Made by a program: the position numbers and the translations under genes. A stretch of DNA of 64,000 nucleotides, from the NCBI GenBank assembly GCA_963719975.1, contig CAVRED010000007.1:806001-870000 (forward strand). Reading direction: 5' to 3'. Source of the stretch: Poindextera sp963719975 (GTDB lineage: Bacteria; Pseudomonadota; Alphaproteobacteria; Caulobacterales; Caulobacteraceae). The notes below the pieces were generated by a model that saw only the letters and a program-made list of their open reading frames with translations, ran no database searches and was not told the origin of the DNA. Below, piece by piece: positions 32,050-42,062 of this stretch. How positions within the stretch are numbered: the first letter of the stretch is position 1; every line of letters begins with the position of its first letter.

Positions 32050-33501
32050 ATGCCGGTCGCCGACATCCTCACTGTCGCGGAGATGACGGCCGCGGACCGG
32101 CGGACGATCGCGGCTGGCACGGCGGGCTTCACGTTGATGCAGCGCGCCGGCGGCGCGGTCGCCGACGCGATCAAGGCGCGGTGGGGACCTTGCAGGACGC
32201 TCGTCCTTTGCGGCCCCGGCAACAATGGCGGCGACGGCTTCATCGTGGCCCAGGCGCTCTCCCAGGCCGGCTACGACGTGACGGTCGCCCTGCACGGGGA
32301 CCGCGAGGCGCTGAAGGGCGATGCGGCCGAAGCGGCGGCCGGCTGGACGGGTCTGGACGCGCTTTTTGCCCCCTCGGCGGTCGCAGGCGCGGGCCTGGTC
32401 GTCGACGCGGTCTTCGGAGCGGGACTTTCGAAGCCTGTCGGCGGGGTGATCGCCGACACGCTGCGGGCGGCCGAGGCGTCGAACGCCCCGCTGGTCGGCA
32501 TCGACCTGCCATCGGGGCTCTCGGGCGACACTGGCAAGCCCCTGGGTTACGCGCCCCGGTGCCACCTCACCGTCACCTTCCACCGGCGCAAGATCGGCCA
32601 TGTGCTCGAGCCCGGCCGTTCGCTCTGCGGCGAAGTGGTGGTCGCCGACATCGGACTCCTCGCCGAGCCGACCCGGCTGTTCGAGAACACTCCCGGGCTT
32701 TGGCTTCGCCGTTTCCCCTGGCCGACCACCACATCGCACAAGCACTCACGCGGCCGGCTGATCGTCGTTTCCGGCGAAATGACACGCACGGGCGCGGCTC
32801 GCCTCGCCGCACGCGCAGGCCTGAGGATCGGCGCCGGGCTCGTCACGCTGCTTTCGCCGCCCGACGCCCTGGTGGTCAACGCCGCCCATCTCGAGGCGGT
32901 GATGCTGAAGCCGTTCGAGACCGACGCCGAGCTCGAAGCGGCCGCCGCCGATGCCGATGCGGCGGTCATCGGTCCCGCCGCAGGCGTCGACGAGGCGACA
33001 GTCTCCAATCTGCTGGCGCTGGTCCGCACCGGCGCGGCGATCGTCATCGACGCCGACGCCCTTACCGTCTTCCGCGACGATCCGGAGGAGCTGTTCCAGG
33101 TGCTGGACCGCGACGATGTGCTGACGCCGCATCCCGGTGAGTTCGAGCGGGTGTTTCCCGGGCTCCTGAAGCGCGCACCGGAGCGGATCTCGGCCGCGCG
33201 CGAGGCGGCGGCGCGCGCGCATGCGGTTGTGCTGATCAAGGGCCCCGACACGGTGATCGCCTCACCCGACGGGCGGTGCGCGGTCAACATGAACGGTCAA
33301 CCGTGGCTGGCCACCGCGGGCTCGGGCGATGTGCTCGCGGGCTTCCTCGGCGGCTTGATGGCGCAGGGGATGGACAGCTTCGAGGCCGCCTGCGCCGGGG
33401 TCTGGATCCACGCGGAGGCGGCCTCCATGCACGGAGTGGGTCTGATCGCCGAAGACCTCCCCGGCCTCGCGCCGCAGGTGCTGGCGAAACTGCAGGCCTA
33501 G
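32050..33501 (+). CDS. nnrD: Bifunctional NAD(P)HX epimerase/dehydratase
   Basis: 483 residues. The N-terminal YjeF epimerase domain (about 1-210) has LVLCGPGNNGGDGFIVAQAL, VDAVFGAGLSKPVGG and GIDLPSGLSGDTG. The C-terminal ribokinase-like dehydratase domain (about 225-480) has HSRGRLIVVSGEMTRTGAAR, VIGPAAG, LTPHPGEFERVFPG and NMNGQPWLATAGSGDVLAGF. Together they repair hydrated NADH and NADPH. The length is normal for the fused form (Nnr). Confidence 0.95.
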   Translation: MPVADILTVAEMTAADRRTIAAGTAGFTLMQRAGGAVADAIKARWGPCRTLVLCGPGNNGGDGFIVAQALSQAGYDVTVALHGDREALKGDAAEAAAGWTGLDALFAPSAVAGAGLVVDAVFGAGLSKPVGGVIADTLRAAEASNAPLVGIDLPSGLSGDTGKPLGYAPRCHLTVTFHRRKIGHVLEPGRSLCGEVVVADIGLLAEPTRLFENTPGLWLRRFPWPTTTSHKHSRGRLIVVSGEMTRTGAARLAARAGLRIGAGLVTLLSPPDALVVNAAHLEAVMLKPFETDAELEAAAADADAAVIGPAAGVDEATVSNLLALVRTGAAIVIDADALTVFRDDPEELFQVLDRDDVLTPHPGEFERVFPGLLKRAPERISAAREAAARAHAVVLIKGPDTVIASPDGRCAVNMNGQPWLATAGSGDVLAGFLGGLMAQGMDSFEAACAGVWIHAEAASMHGVGLIAEDLPGLAPQVLAKLQA

Positions 33502-33591
33502 CCATCCGTTCATCTTGCGCTCAGGTGCGCTGGGCCACATCTGCGCGCTCAACCGGCGCGCGAGCGCGTCTCTGGTTTGGAGGGGAGTTGG

Positions 33592-34206
33592 ATGAAGACC
33601 CTATCGTTCGCCGTCGCTGTCGTCGCGGCGGTCGCGCTCGCTGGCGCAGGCCTGGCGCAACAGGATCTGACCCACGACCCCAACCTCGTCCAGGCCGGCC
33701 ACTACGCCGTCGAGCCGCGGCACACGCGGGTGCTGTTCTCGGTCCTCCACTTCGGTTTCACCCACTACTACGGCGACTTCACCGGGGCCTCCGGCACGCT
33801 CGACATCGATCCGAAGCATGTCGACGCCGCGCAGGTGAACGTGTCTATCCCGGCCGCCTCGGTCTCGACCACCAACGCCCAGCTTGACGGCGAGCTGAAG
33901 GGCGGGAGCTGGTTCGACGCCGCCAAGTATCCAAACATCACCTTCGTCTCGCGCCGCGTGACCCAGACGGGGCCAAAGACCGCCCAGGTGGAGGGCGACC
34001 TCACGCTGCACGGGGTGACCCGTCCGGTCACACTCGACGTCAGCTTCAACGCCGCCGGTCTCAATCCGCTGAGCCGGCAATACACGATCGGGTTCGACGC
34101 CATCGGCAAGCTCAAGCGCAGCGACTTCGGCGTGCGCGCATGGGAGCCGCTGGTGGGCGACGACGTCGACATCGTCATCAGCGCCGCTTTCGAGCGGCGG
34201 AGCTAG
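33592..34206 (+). CDS. YceI family periplasmic protein
   Basis: 204 residues. Signal peptide MKTLSFAVAVVAAVALAGAG with cleavage near GLAQ. The lipocalin-like YceI domain includes GHYAVEPRHTRVLFSVLHFG, GDFTGASGTLDIDP, LTLHGVTRPVTLDVSF and the C-terminal FGVRAWEPLVGDDVDIVISA. YceI proteins bind isoprenoid or lipid molecules; some are induced by alkaline or osmotic stress. The ATG follows GGAGGGGAG. It converges on the isomerase gene. Confidence 0.92.
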   Translation: MKTLSFAVAVVAAVALAGAGLAQQDLTHDPNLVQAGHYAVEPRHTRVLFSVLHFGFTHYYGDFTGASGTLDIDPKHVDAAQVNVSIPAASVSTTNAQLDGELKGGSWFDAAKYPNITFVSRRVTQTGPKTAQVEGDLTLHGVTRPVTLDVSFNAAGLNPLSRQYTIGFDAIGKLKRSDFGVRAWEPLVGDDVDIVISAAFERRS

Positions 34207-34239
34207 AAACGGAGCCCGGAGCGTCAGCGTGGCCGCGAT

Positions 34240-34851
34240 CTAGGCCGAGAGCCGCTCGAGCGCGGCGCGCACCAGCGGCAGGCGGTCGTTGCCAAAGTAC
34301 ATGTCGGCGCCGTTGACGAAGATCGTTGGCGATCCGAACCCGCCGCGCGCCATGACCTCGTCTGTGTTCGCACGGAGCACATCCTTGGGACCCTGCTCCG
34401 CGATGGCGGCGAAGAGGGCAGGGGCGTCGACGCCGGCCCGCGCACAGATCTCGGCGACCACCTCGTCCTTTGAGATGTCCTTGTCCTCGCTCCAATAGGC
34501 CCGGAACGCCGCGCGCGCGAAGGCGACCAGCTTGCTCTGCGGCGCCAGTACGATGCAGCCGCGCATGACCTTGACGCTGTTCACCGGGAAGACCGACGGC
34601 GGCATCTTGATCTTCAGACCCGCGACGCGCGCCCAGTCCTGCAAATCCTTGCCCGAGTAACGCGCCTTGGCCGGCACAGGGCGCTCGCGGCCTTCATAGA
34701 CGCTCGGGTTGATGGTGTTGAAGATGCCGCCGACCAGGATCGGCCGCCAGGTGATCGTAGCGCCAAACTCGGCGGCCATCGGCTGGATGTTCTCGAACGC
34801 CAGATAAGTCCAGGGGCTGGAGCAGTCGAAGAAGAACTCGATCGTCGCCAT
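34240..34851 (-). CDS. 2-hydroxychromene-2-carboxylate isomerase family protein
   Basis: 203 residues, DsbA/GST-kappa fold. IEFFFDCSSPWTYLAFENIQ carries the glutathione-activating serine (SSPW). Conserved blocks: WRPILVGGIFNTIN, PSVFPVNSVKVMRG, AYWSEDKDISKDEVVAEIC and ARGGFGSPTIFVNGADMYFG. Members isomerise ring-cleavage products in naphthalene breakdown or act on similar ketones with glutathione. It lies nine bases after an enoyl-CoA hydratase gene, suggesting a catabolic role. Confidence 0.9.
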   Translation of the reverse strand: MATIEFFFDCSSPWTYLAFENIQPMAAEFGATITWRPILVGGIFNTINPSVYEGRERPVPAKARYSGKDLQDWARVAGLKIKMPPSVFPVNSVKVMRGCIVLAPQSKLVAFARAAFRAYWSEDKDISKDEVVAEICARAGVDAPALFAAIAEQGPKDVLRANTDEVMARGGFGSPTIFVNGADMYFGNDRLPLVRAALERLSA

Positions 34852-34860
34852 CGCCTGCGC

Positions 34861-35650
34861 CTACCTCCCGGTGAAGTGGGGCGCGCGCTTCTGGAAGAAG
34901 GCGGCGACCGCCTCGCGATGGTCCTCGCTGGTCGCGGCCAGGGCGTACTGGTCGGCGTCCATGTAGGTCGCGGCCGCGTGGTTGGCGGCGGCGATCTGGG
35001 TGATCGCGCGTTTGGCCATGCGGACGGCGATCGGCGGCAGGCCGGCGATCTTGTCGGCCCACTCCTTGGCGATCTCGAGCGCGCCGCCATCGTCGGCCAC
35101 AACGTCGACCAGGCCCCAGGTCTCCGCCTCCAGCGCGTGCACACGCTCGCCGAAGATGACGAGCCGCTTGGCCCGCGCCGGCCCGATCAAACTGACCAGC
35201 CGGGGCTGGGTGCCCCAGCTCATGTTCATCCCGAGCGGGATCTCCGGCAGGCGGAAGTGGGCGCCGCGCCCGGCGATGCGGAAATCGCAGGAGGCGACCA
35301 GCGAGACCGCGCCTCCGATGCAGAAGCTCTCCACCGCAGCGATCGTGACCTGGTCGATCGCCTCCCAGGCCGCGCACATGTCCGGGCCGACCCTCAGCGC
35401 CTCGCGCCGATCGATCAGCGCAACGTCGGCGCCGATGCCGAGCCGTGCGGTCGCTCAGGTCGGCGCCGGCGGAGAACACCGGATCGCCGGTCAGCACGAC
35501 GGCGCTGGTGGAGGTGTCGCTGCGCAGCTCGCGCGCGATGGCCGTCAGCCCCTCCATGACCTCGCGGGAGAGGGCGTTCAGCCGGTCCCCTCGCTTGATG
35601 GTGACGACCGCGACGCGTCCCGCGCGGGTCAGAGTCACCGGCGTCTTCAC
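34861..35650 (-). CDS. Enoyl-CoA hydratase/isomerase family protein, one frame break
   Basis: About 262 residues from a GTG at 35650. N-terminal VTLTRAGRVAVVTIKRGDRL, the first oxyanion-hole block VFSAGADLSD, then, after an indel near 35445, TIAAVESFCIGGAVSLVASC (second oxyanion block), RLPEIPLGMNMSWGTQPRLV and EDHREAVAAFFQKRAPHFTG at the end. The crotonase fold is clear; which reaction it performs is not. It is divergent from the MaoC operon with 133 bases between them. Confidence 0.88.
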
Positions 35651-35783
35651 TTTCTCGTGGCCACGGCGCGCCTCCCTTGGCCGCCAACCTCGCCGTTTGG
35701 CGCTGGCGGATCAATGGGCGTGATGCGGTTGCTCCGGGCGCGCTGAGCGTGATTGAGGTTCTTGCAAAACGAGGAAGCCAGGG

Positions 35784-36290
35784 ATGGCGGAGGACTTCCG
35801 CACGCGGGCCAAGCTCAAGCCCAAGGGGCGGCTCTACGAGGACTTCGAGGTGGGCGAGGTGCGCACCCACCATTGGGGCCGCACGATCGCAGAGTCCGAC
35901 ACACTGCTGTTCACGACGCTGACGCTGAGCTTCAACCCGCTCTATTCGAACCGCGAGTTCGCCAAGGCGCACGGGCATCCCGACATCGTCGTCAACCCGC
36001 TCCTGGTCTTCAACGTCATCTTGGGGCTCTCGGTCGAGGACAACAGCGAGATCGGCGGGCCGTTCGTCGGCGTCGGCAAGCTCACCCACCACCAGCCGGT
36101 CTATCCCGGCGACACGCTCGTCTCGCGCTCGACCACCCGCGCCGCGCGGCTGTCGGCCTCCAATCCGGCCAACGGAATCGTCACCTGGTGGACCGAGGGC
36201 TTCAATCAGCGGGACGAGCTGGTCATCGACTTCGAACGCTCGAACCTGGTTCGGCTGCGCAACCCGCCGCCCAGGGAGGCCAAGGCGTGA
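35784..36290 (+). CDS. MaoC family dehydratase (first of pair)
   Basis: 168 residues, hot-dog fold. GRLYEDFEVGEVRTHHWGRT and then IAESDTLLFTTLTLSFNPLY replace the classic hydratase-2 motif; NPLLVFNVILGLSVEDNSEI and HHQPVYPGDTLVSRSTTRAA follow. It resembles mesaconyl-CoA hydratase-like enzymes that hydrate short branched enoyl-CoAs. Its stop overlaps the next start by four bases (GTGA). Confidence 0.9.
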   Translation: MAEDFRTRAKLKPKGRLYEDFEVGEVRTHHWGRTIAESDTLLFTTLTLSFNPLYSNREFAKAHGHPDIVVNPLLVFNVILGLSVEDNSEIGGPFVGVGKLTHHQPVYPGDTLVSRSTTRAARLSASNPANGIVTWWTEGFNQRDELVIDFERSNLVRLRNPPPREAKA

Positions 36291-36766
36291 AGCTCTCCGA
36301 CCTCACTGGCAAGTCGAACTACTTCGAGGACTTCACCGTCGGCGAGGTGATCCGCCACGCCCGCGGCAAGACCATCGAGGGGCTGGAGAACGTCCTGATC
36401 ACCAACCTCGTCATGAACACCGCCCAGGCGCACTTCAACGAGGACTCGATGCGGCTCAGCCCTTACGGCGGCCGGCTTTCCTACGGCGGGGTCAACTTCT
36501 CGGTCGCCATGGGACTGGCGATGCAGGACACCGGCGAGAACGCGCTGGCCGAGCTCGGCATGGACAACATCCGGCTGCTCAACCCGGTCGTCCACGGCGA
36601 CACGCTCTACGCCTACTCCGAGGTGCTAGAGGCCAAGGACGCCGATCGCGAGGACGCCGGCGTCGTCACCTTCCGCCACTGGGGCGTCAACCAGGACGAC
36701 AAGGTGGTGTTCGAGGGCGAGCGGACGATGCTGATCAAGCGCCGCAGCCATTGGGGCGACAGGTGA
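36287..36766 (+). CDS. MaoC family dehydratase (second of pair)
   Basis: 159 residues from a GTG at 36287. NYFEDFTVGEVIRHARGKTI at the start, the hydratase-like block MNTAQAHFNEDSM (with His and Asp/Asn in the active-site positions), GRLSYGGVNFSVAMGLAMQD, and LLNPVVHGDTLYAYSEVLEA. It pairs with the preceding MaoC gene and is coupled to the CoA-transferase gene by another GTGA overlap. A heterodimer of the two is possible; this is inference. Confidence 0.9.
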   Translation: MKLSDLTGKSNYFEDFTVGEVIRHARGKTIEGLENVLITNLVMNTAQAHFNEDSMRLSPYGGRLSYGGVNFSVAMGLAMQDTGENALAELGMDNIRLLNPVVHGDTLYAYSEVLEAKDADREDAGVVTFRHWGVNQDDKVVFEGERTMLIKRRSHWGDR

Positions 36767-37993
36767 GCGGTCCTCTGGCCGGCCTGAAGGTCCTGGACTT
36801 CACCCAGGCGCTCGCAGGGCCGTTCTGCACCCAGCAGCTCGCCGATCTCGGCGCCGAGGTGGTGAAGGTCGAGGGTCTGGACGGCGGAGACCTTGTCCGC
36901 GGCCTCCGGCCCCTTCCACGAGGCGGACCCTGATCGCCGCTATTCGGGCTATTTCGAATCCATCAACCGCGGAAAGCGCTCGATCGCCGTCGATCTGAAG
37001 ACGCACGCGAGGGCGTGGAGATCATCAAGCGCCTGGTCCCCGACTTCGACGTCGTGACCGAGAACTTCCGCGTCGGCGTCATGGACCGGCTCGGGCTCTC
37101 GTACGAGACGCTGGCGGCGCTCAATCCCAGGCTCGTCTATGCGGCGATCCGCGGCTTCGGCGATCCGCGCACGGGCGCCAGCCCCTACATGAACTGGCCG
37201 GCCTACGACGTCGTCGCCCAAGCGATGGGCGGGATGATGGGGATCACCGGTCTCGCCGGCGGCCAGCCGATCAAGATCGGCCCGGGCGTCGGCGACACGG
37301 TGCCGGCGCTCTATGCCGCGCTCGGCGTCGTCAGCGCCGTGCTGCACGCTCGCGAGACCGGCCAGGGCCAGTTCCTCGACGTCGCCATGACCGACGCGGT
37401 GCTCGGCGTCTGCGAGCGCATCGTCTACCAGCGCTCCTTCGCCCACCAGACGCCGGGGCCGGAGGGCAACCACCACCCGTTCCTGCTGCCGTTCGGCGTC
37501 TATCCGGCCAAGGACGGCTTCGTCGCCATCGCCTGCCCAGGCGAGGCCTTCTTCGGCGCGCTCTGCCATGCGCTCGGCGCCGACGCGATGCTGAAGGAGG
37601 AGGCGTTCGCCACGCGGCAGGCCCGTCACGCCAACCGCGCCCTGGTCATCGAGCGGCTCTCGGCGCTGACCGGTGCGTTGACCAAGGCCGAGCTTCGCGA
37701 AAAGTTAGGCGGCGTCGTGCCGTTCGGACCGGTGATGACCATCGACGAGATCGCCGCCGACCCGCATTTCGCCGCTCGCGACATGCTGGCCGAGATCGAG
37801 ATCCCCGGCTTTCCCGAGCCCGATGCAGATCGCCGGCCAGCCGATCAAGTTCGCAGGCACGCCGACCCACATCGACCGCCGCGGCCCCGACTTCGGGGCC
37901 GACACGCTGGCCGTGCTCGCCGAACACGGCGCCACCTCCGACGAGATCGAAGGCTGGGCCGGCGCCGGCGCCATTCGCAAGGAGACCTCATGA
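36763..37993 (+). CDS. CaiB/BaiF family CoA transferase, about three frame breaks
   Basis: About 409 residues from a GTG at 36763. Family III CoA transferase: LKVLDFTQALAGPFCTQQLA, DLGAEVVKVEGLDGGDLVRG, then after an indel near 36905 YFESINRGKRSIAVDLK, VVTENFRVGVMDRLGLSYET, YAAIRGFGD and GQGQFLDVAMTDAVLG. The catalytic aspartate is in QFLDVAMTDAVL context. The end (QIAGQPIKFAGTPTHIDRRG) comes from a shifted frame after about 37822. It moves CoA between acyl acids. The stop overlaps the lyase start (ATGA). Confidence 0.9.
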
Positions 37994-38899
37994 GCACCCG
38001 ACCCATGCGCCTTCGCCGCTCGCAGCTCTCGGTGCCCGGCGTCAGCGAGAAGATGATCGCCAAAGGCGTCGCCTCCGAAGCCGACCACGTCTTTCTCGAC
38101 CTCGAGGACGCCGTCGCCCCGTCGATGAAGGCCGGCGCGCGAAAGACCATCGTCGAGGCGCTGAACGGTCTCGATTGGGGCAAGAAGACCCGATGCGTCA
38201 GGGTGAACGACGTTACGACCGAGTGGTGCTTCGAGGACATCATCGAGGTGGTCGAAGGCGCGGGGAAGAACCTCGACACTCTCATGCTGACCAAGGCGAC
38301 GCGCGCCGCCGACGTCCAGTTCGTCGACCTCCTGTTGAACCAGATGGAGGCCAAGCTCAAGCTCACGCGCCCGATCGGCATCGAGGTGCTGATCGAGGAG
38401 GCCGCGGGCCTGCAGCACGTCGAGGAGATCGCCGCGACGCTCGCCCCGGCTCGAGGCGCTGATCTTCGGCATGGGCGACTATTCGGCCAGCCAGCAGATG
38501 AACCTGCGCGGCTGGGGCGGCGACGGCTATCCAGGCGACATCTTCCACTATCCGCGGTTCCGCATCACGATGGCCGCGCGCGCGGCGGGCCTCGACCCGA
38601 TCGACGGTCCGTTCGCCAACTTCCGGGACGAGGACAGCTACCGCCGCGAAGCCAAGCGCGCCTACATGCTGGGGATGGCCGGCAAGTGGGCGATCCACCC
38701 GGCTCAGATCGCGCCCGCGCTCGAGATCTTCTCGCCCGGCGCCGATGAGGTCTCTCGCGCCCGCGAGCTCGCCGCGGCGTACGACAAGGCATTGGCCGAG
38801 GGGTTGGGCTCGGTAAACGTCAACGGGACCATGGTCGACGCGGCCTCGATCCGCATCGTGATGAACACGGTGCGCAAGGCCGAGCTGATCGGCATGTGA
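37990..38899 (+). CDS. HpcH/HpaI aldolase/citrate lyase (CitE) family protein, one frame break
   Basis: About 302 residues. MRLRRSQLSVPGVSEKMIAK opens the barrel, DHVFLDLEDAVAPSMKAGAR is the CitE signature, RCVRVNDVTTEWCFEDI follows and IGIEVLIEEAAGLQHVEEIA carries the metal-binding glutamate. After an indel near 38455 the frame goes on with LIFGMGDYSASQQMNL and GKWAIHPAQIAPALEIFSPG. CitE-like lyases split malyl-, citramalyl- or related CoA esters. Following a CoA transferase and hydratases, it could cleave citramalyl-CoA; this is inference. Confidence 0.9.
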
Positions 38900-38912
38900 G
38901 GAGGCCGCCCCA

Positions 38913-40129
38913 ATGGCCGACGATGTAACCACCCTGGACGCCGCGACCGAGGGCTATCTCACCCCGAGCGGATCATGATGCGCGACGTCGCGCGCCAGTT
39001 CACGCACGATGAGGTGCTGCCCGTCGCCAACCGGCTCGATCCGGTCAAGGGCGACATCCCGCGCGAGCTGATCGACAAGATGGGTGAGCTCGGCTTCTTC
39101 GGCATCCTCATTCCCGAGGAGTACGGCGGCCTCGGGCTCGGCGCGTTCGAATATTGTCTGGTGGCCGAGGAGCTGGCCCGCGGCTGGATGAGCGTCGCCT
39201 CGATCATCGCCCGCGGAAACGGTTTCTACCGCTCGGTGCCGGGCGAAGGCGAGGAGCGTCGGCGCAAGATCGAGCTGATGGCCAAGGGGCAGTACCTGGG
39301 CGCCGCAGCACTGTCCGAGCCCGGCGTCGGCTCAGATCTCGGCAGCGTCCAGTGCCGCGCGCGGCGGGAGGGCGATGAGTGGGTGCTGAACGGCTCGAAA
39401 TACTGGTGCACCTTCGCCGACGGCGCCGACTACATCAGCGTGCTTTGCCGCATCGATGACCCGGCGAACCCCGGTGGGCGTTCCGGCACGACGTCGGTCT
39501 CGGTCGAAAAGCCAAAGGGTGAGCTGCCCAAGGGCGTGACCGGCAGCCCGATCCCCAAGATCGGCTACTTCGGCTGGAGGACGTGGGAGCTGCACTTCGA
39601 CAACGTTCGCGCGCCGGTCCGCATCAGCGAGACCGGCAACCCGGAGGCGGGGAGGGCGGTGCAAGGGGTCGCCTTTGGCCTCGGCCTCGCTCGCGCCCAC
39701 ACCGCCGCCCGCTCGATCGGCCTGGCCCAAGGGGCGCTCGAGGACGCCATAGCCTACGCCAAGGAGCGGGTGCAGTTCGGCCAGCCGATCAGCGACTTCC
39801 AGGCCATCCGCTTCAAGCTCGCCAACATGGCGACCGAAGTCCAGGCGGCCCGCCAGCTCATGTACTTCTGCTGTTCCGAGATCGACGCCGGCCGCGCGGG
39901 GCGGGTCGAGACCTCGATGGTCAAGCTGTTCGCTTCCGAGATGAGCGAGCGGGTGACCTCCGAGGCGCTGCAGATCTTCGGCGGCGCCGGCTACACCACG
40001 CTCTACCCCATCGAGCGCTACTGGCGCGACGCCCGCCTGACCAAGATCTTCGAGGGCACCAGCGAGATCCAACAACGCATCATCGCCGACGCGCTCCTAG
40101 GCAAGCCCACGATCCGGGGCTCGAACTAG
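38913..40129 (+). CDS. Acyl-CoA dehydrogenase, frame break near start
   Basis: About 405 residues. The ATG at 38913 follows GAGGAGG and gives MADDVTTLDAATEGYLTP before a one-base loss near 38965; the main frame then runs MMRDVARQFTHDEVLPVANR, ALSEPGVGSDLGSVQCRARR, LNGSKYWCTFADGADYISVL, ERVQFGQPISDFQAIRFKLA, and IFEGTSEIQQRII with the catalytic Glu before Gly-Thr. FAD-dependent oxidation of an acyl-CoA thioester. It belongs to the MaoC-CoA transferase-lyase operon. Confidence 0.93.
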
Positions 40130-40141
40130 CCGGGCGCGGTC

Positions 40142-40531
40142 ATGCTGGGGCACATTTCGTTCGCGGTGAGCAATCTCGCCCGCTCGGCCGCCTTCTATGA
40201 CGCCGCCCTGCGCGCCCTCGGCTACGCTCGCGTGTTCAGCGGCGATAGGGCCGTCGGGTACGGCGCACCCGGAACCAACGCCGATCGTCTGCTCTTGATC
40301 GAGCAAACCGAGCCGGTGCGCCCGCCCGGCCCCGGGTTTCACCTGGCCTTCTCCGCACCCAGCCGCGGCGCCGTCGACGGCTTCCACCGCGCCGCATTGC
40401 AGAACGGCGGCGTGGACAATGGCGCGCCGGGCCTGCGGCCCCAATATGGGCCGGACTACTACGCCGCCTTCGTCCTCGACCCAGACGGCTACAAGCTCGA
40501 AGCCAAACATCCCCCACCGCCAGAAGGCTGA
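40142..40531 (+). CDS. VOC (glyoxalase/bleomycin resistance) family protein
   Basis: 129 residues. MLGHISFAVSNLARSAAFYD, then HLAFSAPSRGAVDGFHRAAL and AAFVLDPDGYKLEAKHPPP. Metal ligands of the family (His in LGHIS, His in FHLAF, Glu in KLEA) are present. It starts 12 bases after the acyl-CoA dehydrogenase and could be the last gene of that operon. Substrate unknown. Confidence 0.88.
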   Translation: MLGHISFAVSNLARSAAFYDAALRALGYARVFSGDRAVGYGAPGTNADRLLLIEQTEPVRPPGPGFHLAFSAPSRGAVDGFHRAALQNGGVDNGAPGLRPQYGPDYYAAFVLDPDGYKLEAKHPPPPEG

Positions 40532-40682
40532 GGGCGGCTGTTGCCCGCGCTCAACAACATACCAGGCGTCGGTCGCTACCGAGACCGCGACAAACGTCCC
40601 TCCTCGCTCTTGGAGAGGTAGGGACCTGGCGCGTTTGCACCTCTCCGCCATGCGGCCTAGCGTCGGGGCGGGAGGAACTGCG

Positions 40683-42062
40683 ATGACCGATCTGCTCGCG
40701 CGTGAACCCGAGACCGACGCTTCGCCCCGCACGATCACCCAAGCCCTCACGGACCGCCTCACCGCCATGAGCCTGCAGGCGATGTCGCCGGAGGCGCTGA
40801 CGGTCGCCAAGCAGTGTCTGTTGGACTGGCTGGGGGTCGCCCTTGCGGGGCGCAACGAGCCGCTGGTGGACATTCTGGTCGACGAACTCGCCCCCGAGGA
40901 GGTCGCGGGCGGGGCCACCCTGCTGGGTCGCGGCCGCCGCGCGCGGTTCGACGATGCGGTGCTGATCAACGGGGCCATGGGCCATGCGCTGGATTTCGAT
41001 GATGTGATCATGCCGATGGGGCACCCGACCGCGCCGGTCGCGCCGGTGGCCCTGTCCCTGGCCGAGCACAGAGGGGCCTCCGGCGCAGACGCGCTGATGG
41101 CCTACATCGCCGGCGTCGAGGCCGAGTGCCGCATCGCGCGGCTGGTCGGCCCTTCCCACTACGCCAAGGGCTGGCACGCTACCGCGACGCTCGGGACCTT
41201 CGGGGCTGCGATGGCGGCTGGCCGGCTGCTCGGCGTCGAGGGCGAGGCGCTGGAACACGCGTTTGGGATTGCTGGAACCCAGGCCGCCGGCCTGAAGAGC
41301 GTGTTCGGAACGATGTCGAAGCCGCTGCATCCGGGAAAGGCCGCGGCCAACGGCCTGCTCGCGGCCCGGCTGGCCGCGCGCGGCTTCACCAGCGACGTCG
41401 ATATCCTTCAGTCCCGGCAGGGATTTACCGACACCCAGTCGACGACGGCGAACGCCGCCGCTGGGCTCGAAGACCGCGCCCAGCCCTGGGTGGTCGAGGC
41501 GCTCTTCAAGTACCACGCCGCCTGCTACCTCACCCACAACTCCATCGAGGCGGCGAACGCACTCCGCGCCGATGAGAGAATATCGCCGGAAGCCATTGAG
41601 TCCGTGAGTGTAAAGGTTCCCCAAGGCCATCTCGGCGTCTGCAACATCCAGGACCCGCAGACCGGGCTCGAGTGCAAATTCTCGCTGCGGATGACGACGG
41701 CGCTGGCGCTCTCCGGCGAGGACACCTTCCAGGATGGTCTGTTCACCGACGAGACCGCCAGGCGGCCTGACCTCGTTGCACTCCGCGAGAGGGTCCACAT
41801 CGACCCGACGCAGGTCGGGCGCGGATGCATCGTGGCTGTGCGCCTCAAGGACGGCCGGACGCTGAGCCGCACCGGCGATGTCTCACAGCCCATGCGCGAT
41901 CTCGACGCGCAGCAGGCGAAAATCGAGCGCAAGTTCCGCCACTTGGCCGTACCCGCGATCGGGGAGGGCGGGACCGAACGGGCGATCGCGATCCTCGGTG
42001 ACCTGGAGCGGCAGCCGGATGTCCGCACGCTGATGGGCCTCTGCGCAGGTGCGGCGGCATGA
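40683..42062 (+). CDS. MmgE/PrpD family protein
   Basis: 459 residues in an intact frame from ATG 40683. KQCLLDWLGVALAGRNEPLV, GAMGHALDFDDVIMPMGHPT (the DFDD motif), KGWHATATLGTFGAAMAAGR, HPGKAAANGLLAARLAARGF and KYHAACYLTHNSIEAANALR are family signatures. PrpD is 2-methylcitrate dehydratase, but many relatives are cis-aconitate decarboxylase-like or unknown; no prpB or prpC lies nearby. Its stop overlaps the P450 start (ATGA). Confidence 0.9.
   Translation: MTDLLAREPETDASPRTITQALTDRLTAMSLQAMSPEALTVAKQCLLDWLGVALAGRNEPLVDILVDELAPEEVAGGATLLGRGRRARFDDAVLINGAMGHALDFDDVIMPMGHPTAPVAPVALSLAEHRGASGADALMAYIAGVEAECRIARLVGPSHYAKGWHATATLGTFGAAMAAGRLLGVEGEALEHAFGIAGTQAAGLKSVFGTMSKPLHPGKAAANGLLAARLAARGFTSDVDILQSRQGFTDTQSTTANAAAGLEDRAQPWVVEALFKYHAACYLTHNSIEAANALRADERISPEAIESVSVKVPQGHLGVCNIQDPQTGLECKFSLRMTTALALSGEDTFQDGLFTDETARRPDLVALRERVHIDPTQVGRGCIVAVRLKDGRTLSRTGDVSQPMRDLDAQQAKIERKFRHLAVPAIGEGGTERAIAILGDLERQPDVRTLMGLCAGAAA

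Noticed and set aside
40683..42062. 2-methylcitrate dehydratase (prpD) of the propionate pathway
   Set aside because: The fold matches, but prpB and prpC are absent and the partner is a P450, so the specific function was not assigned.
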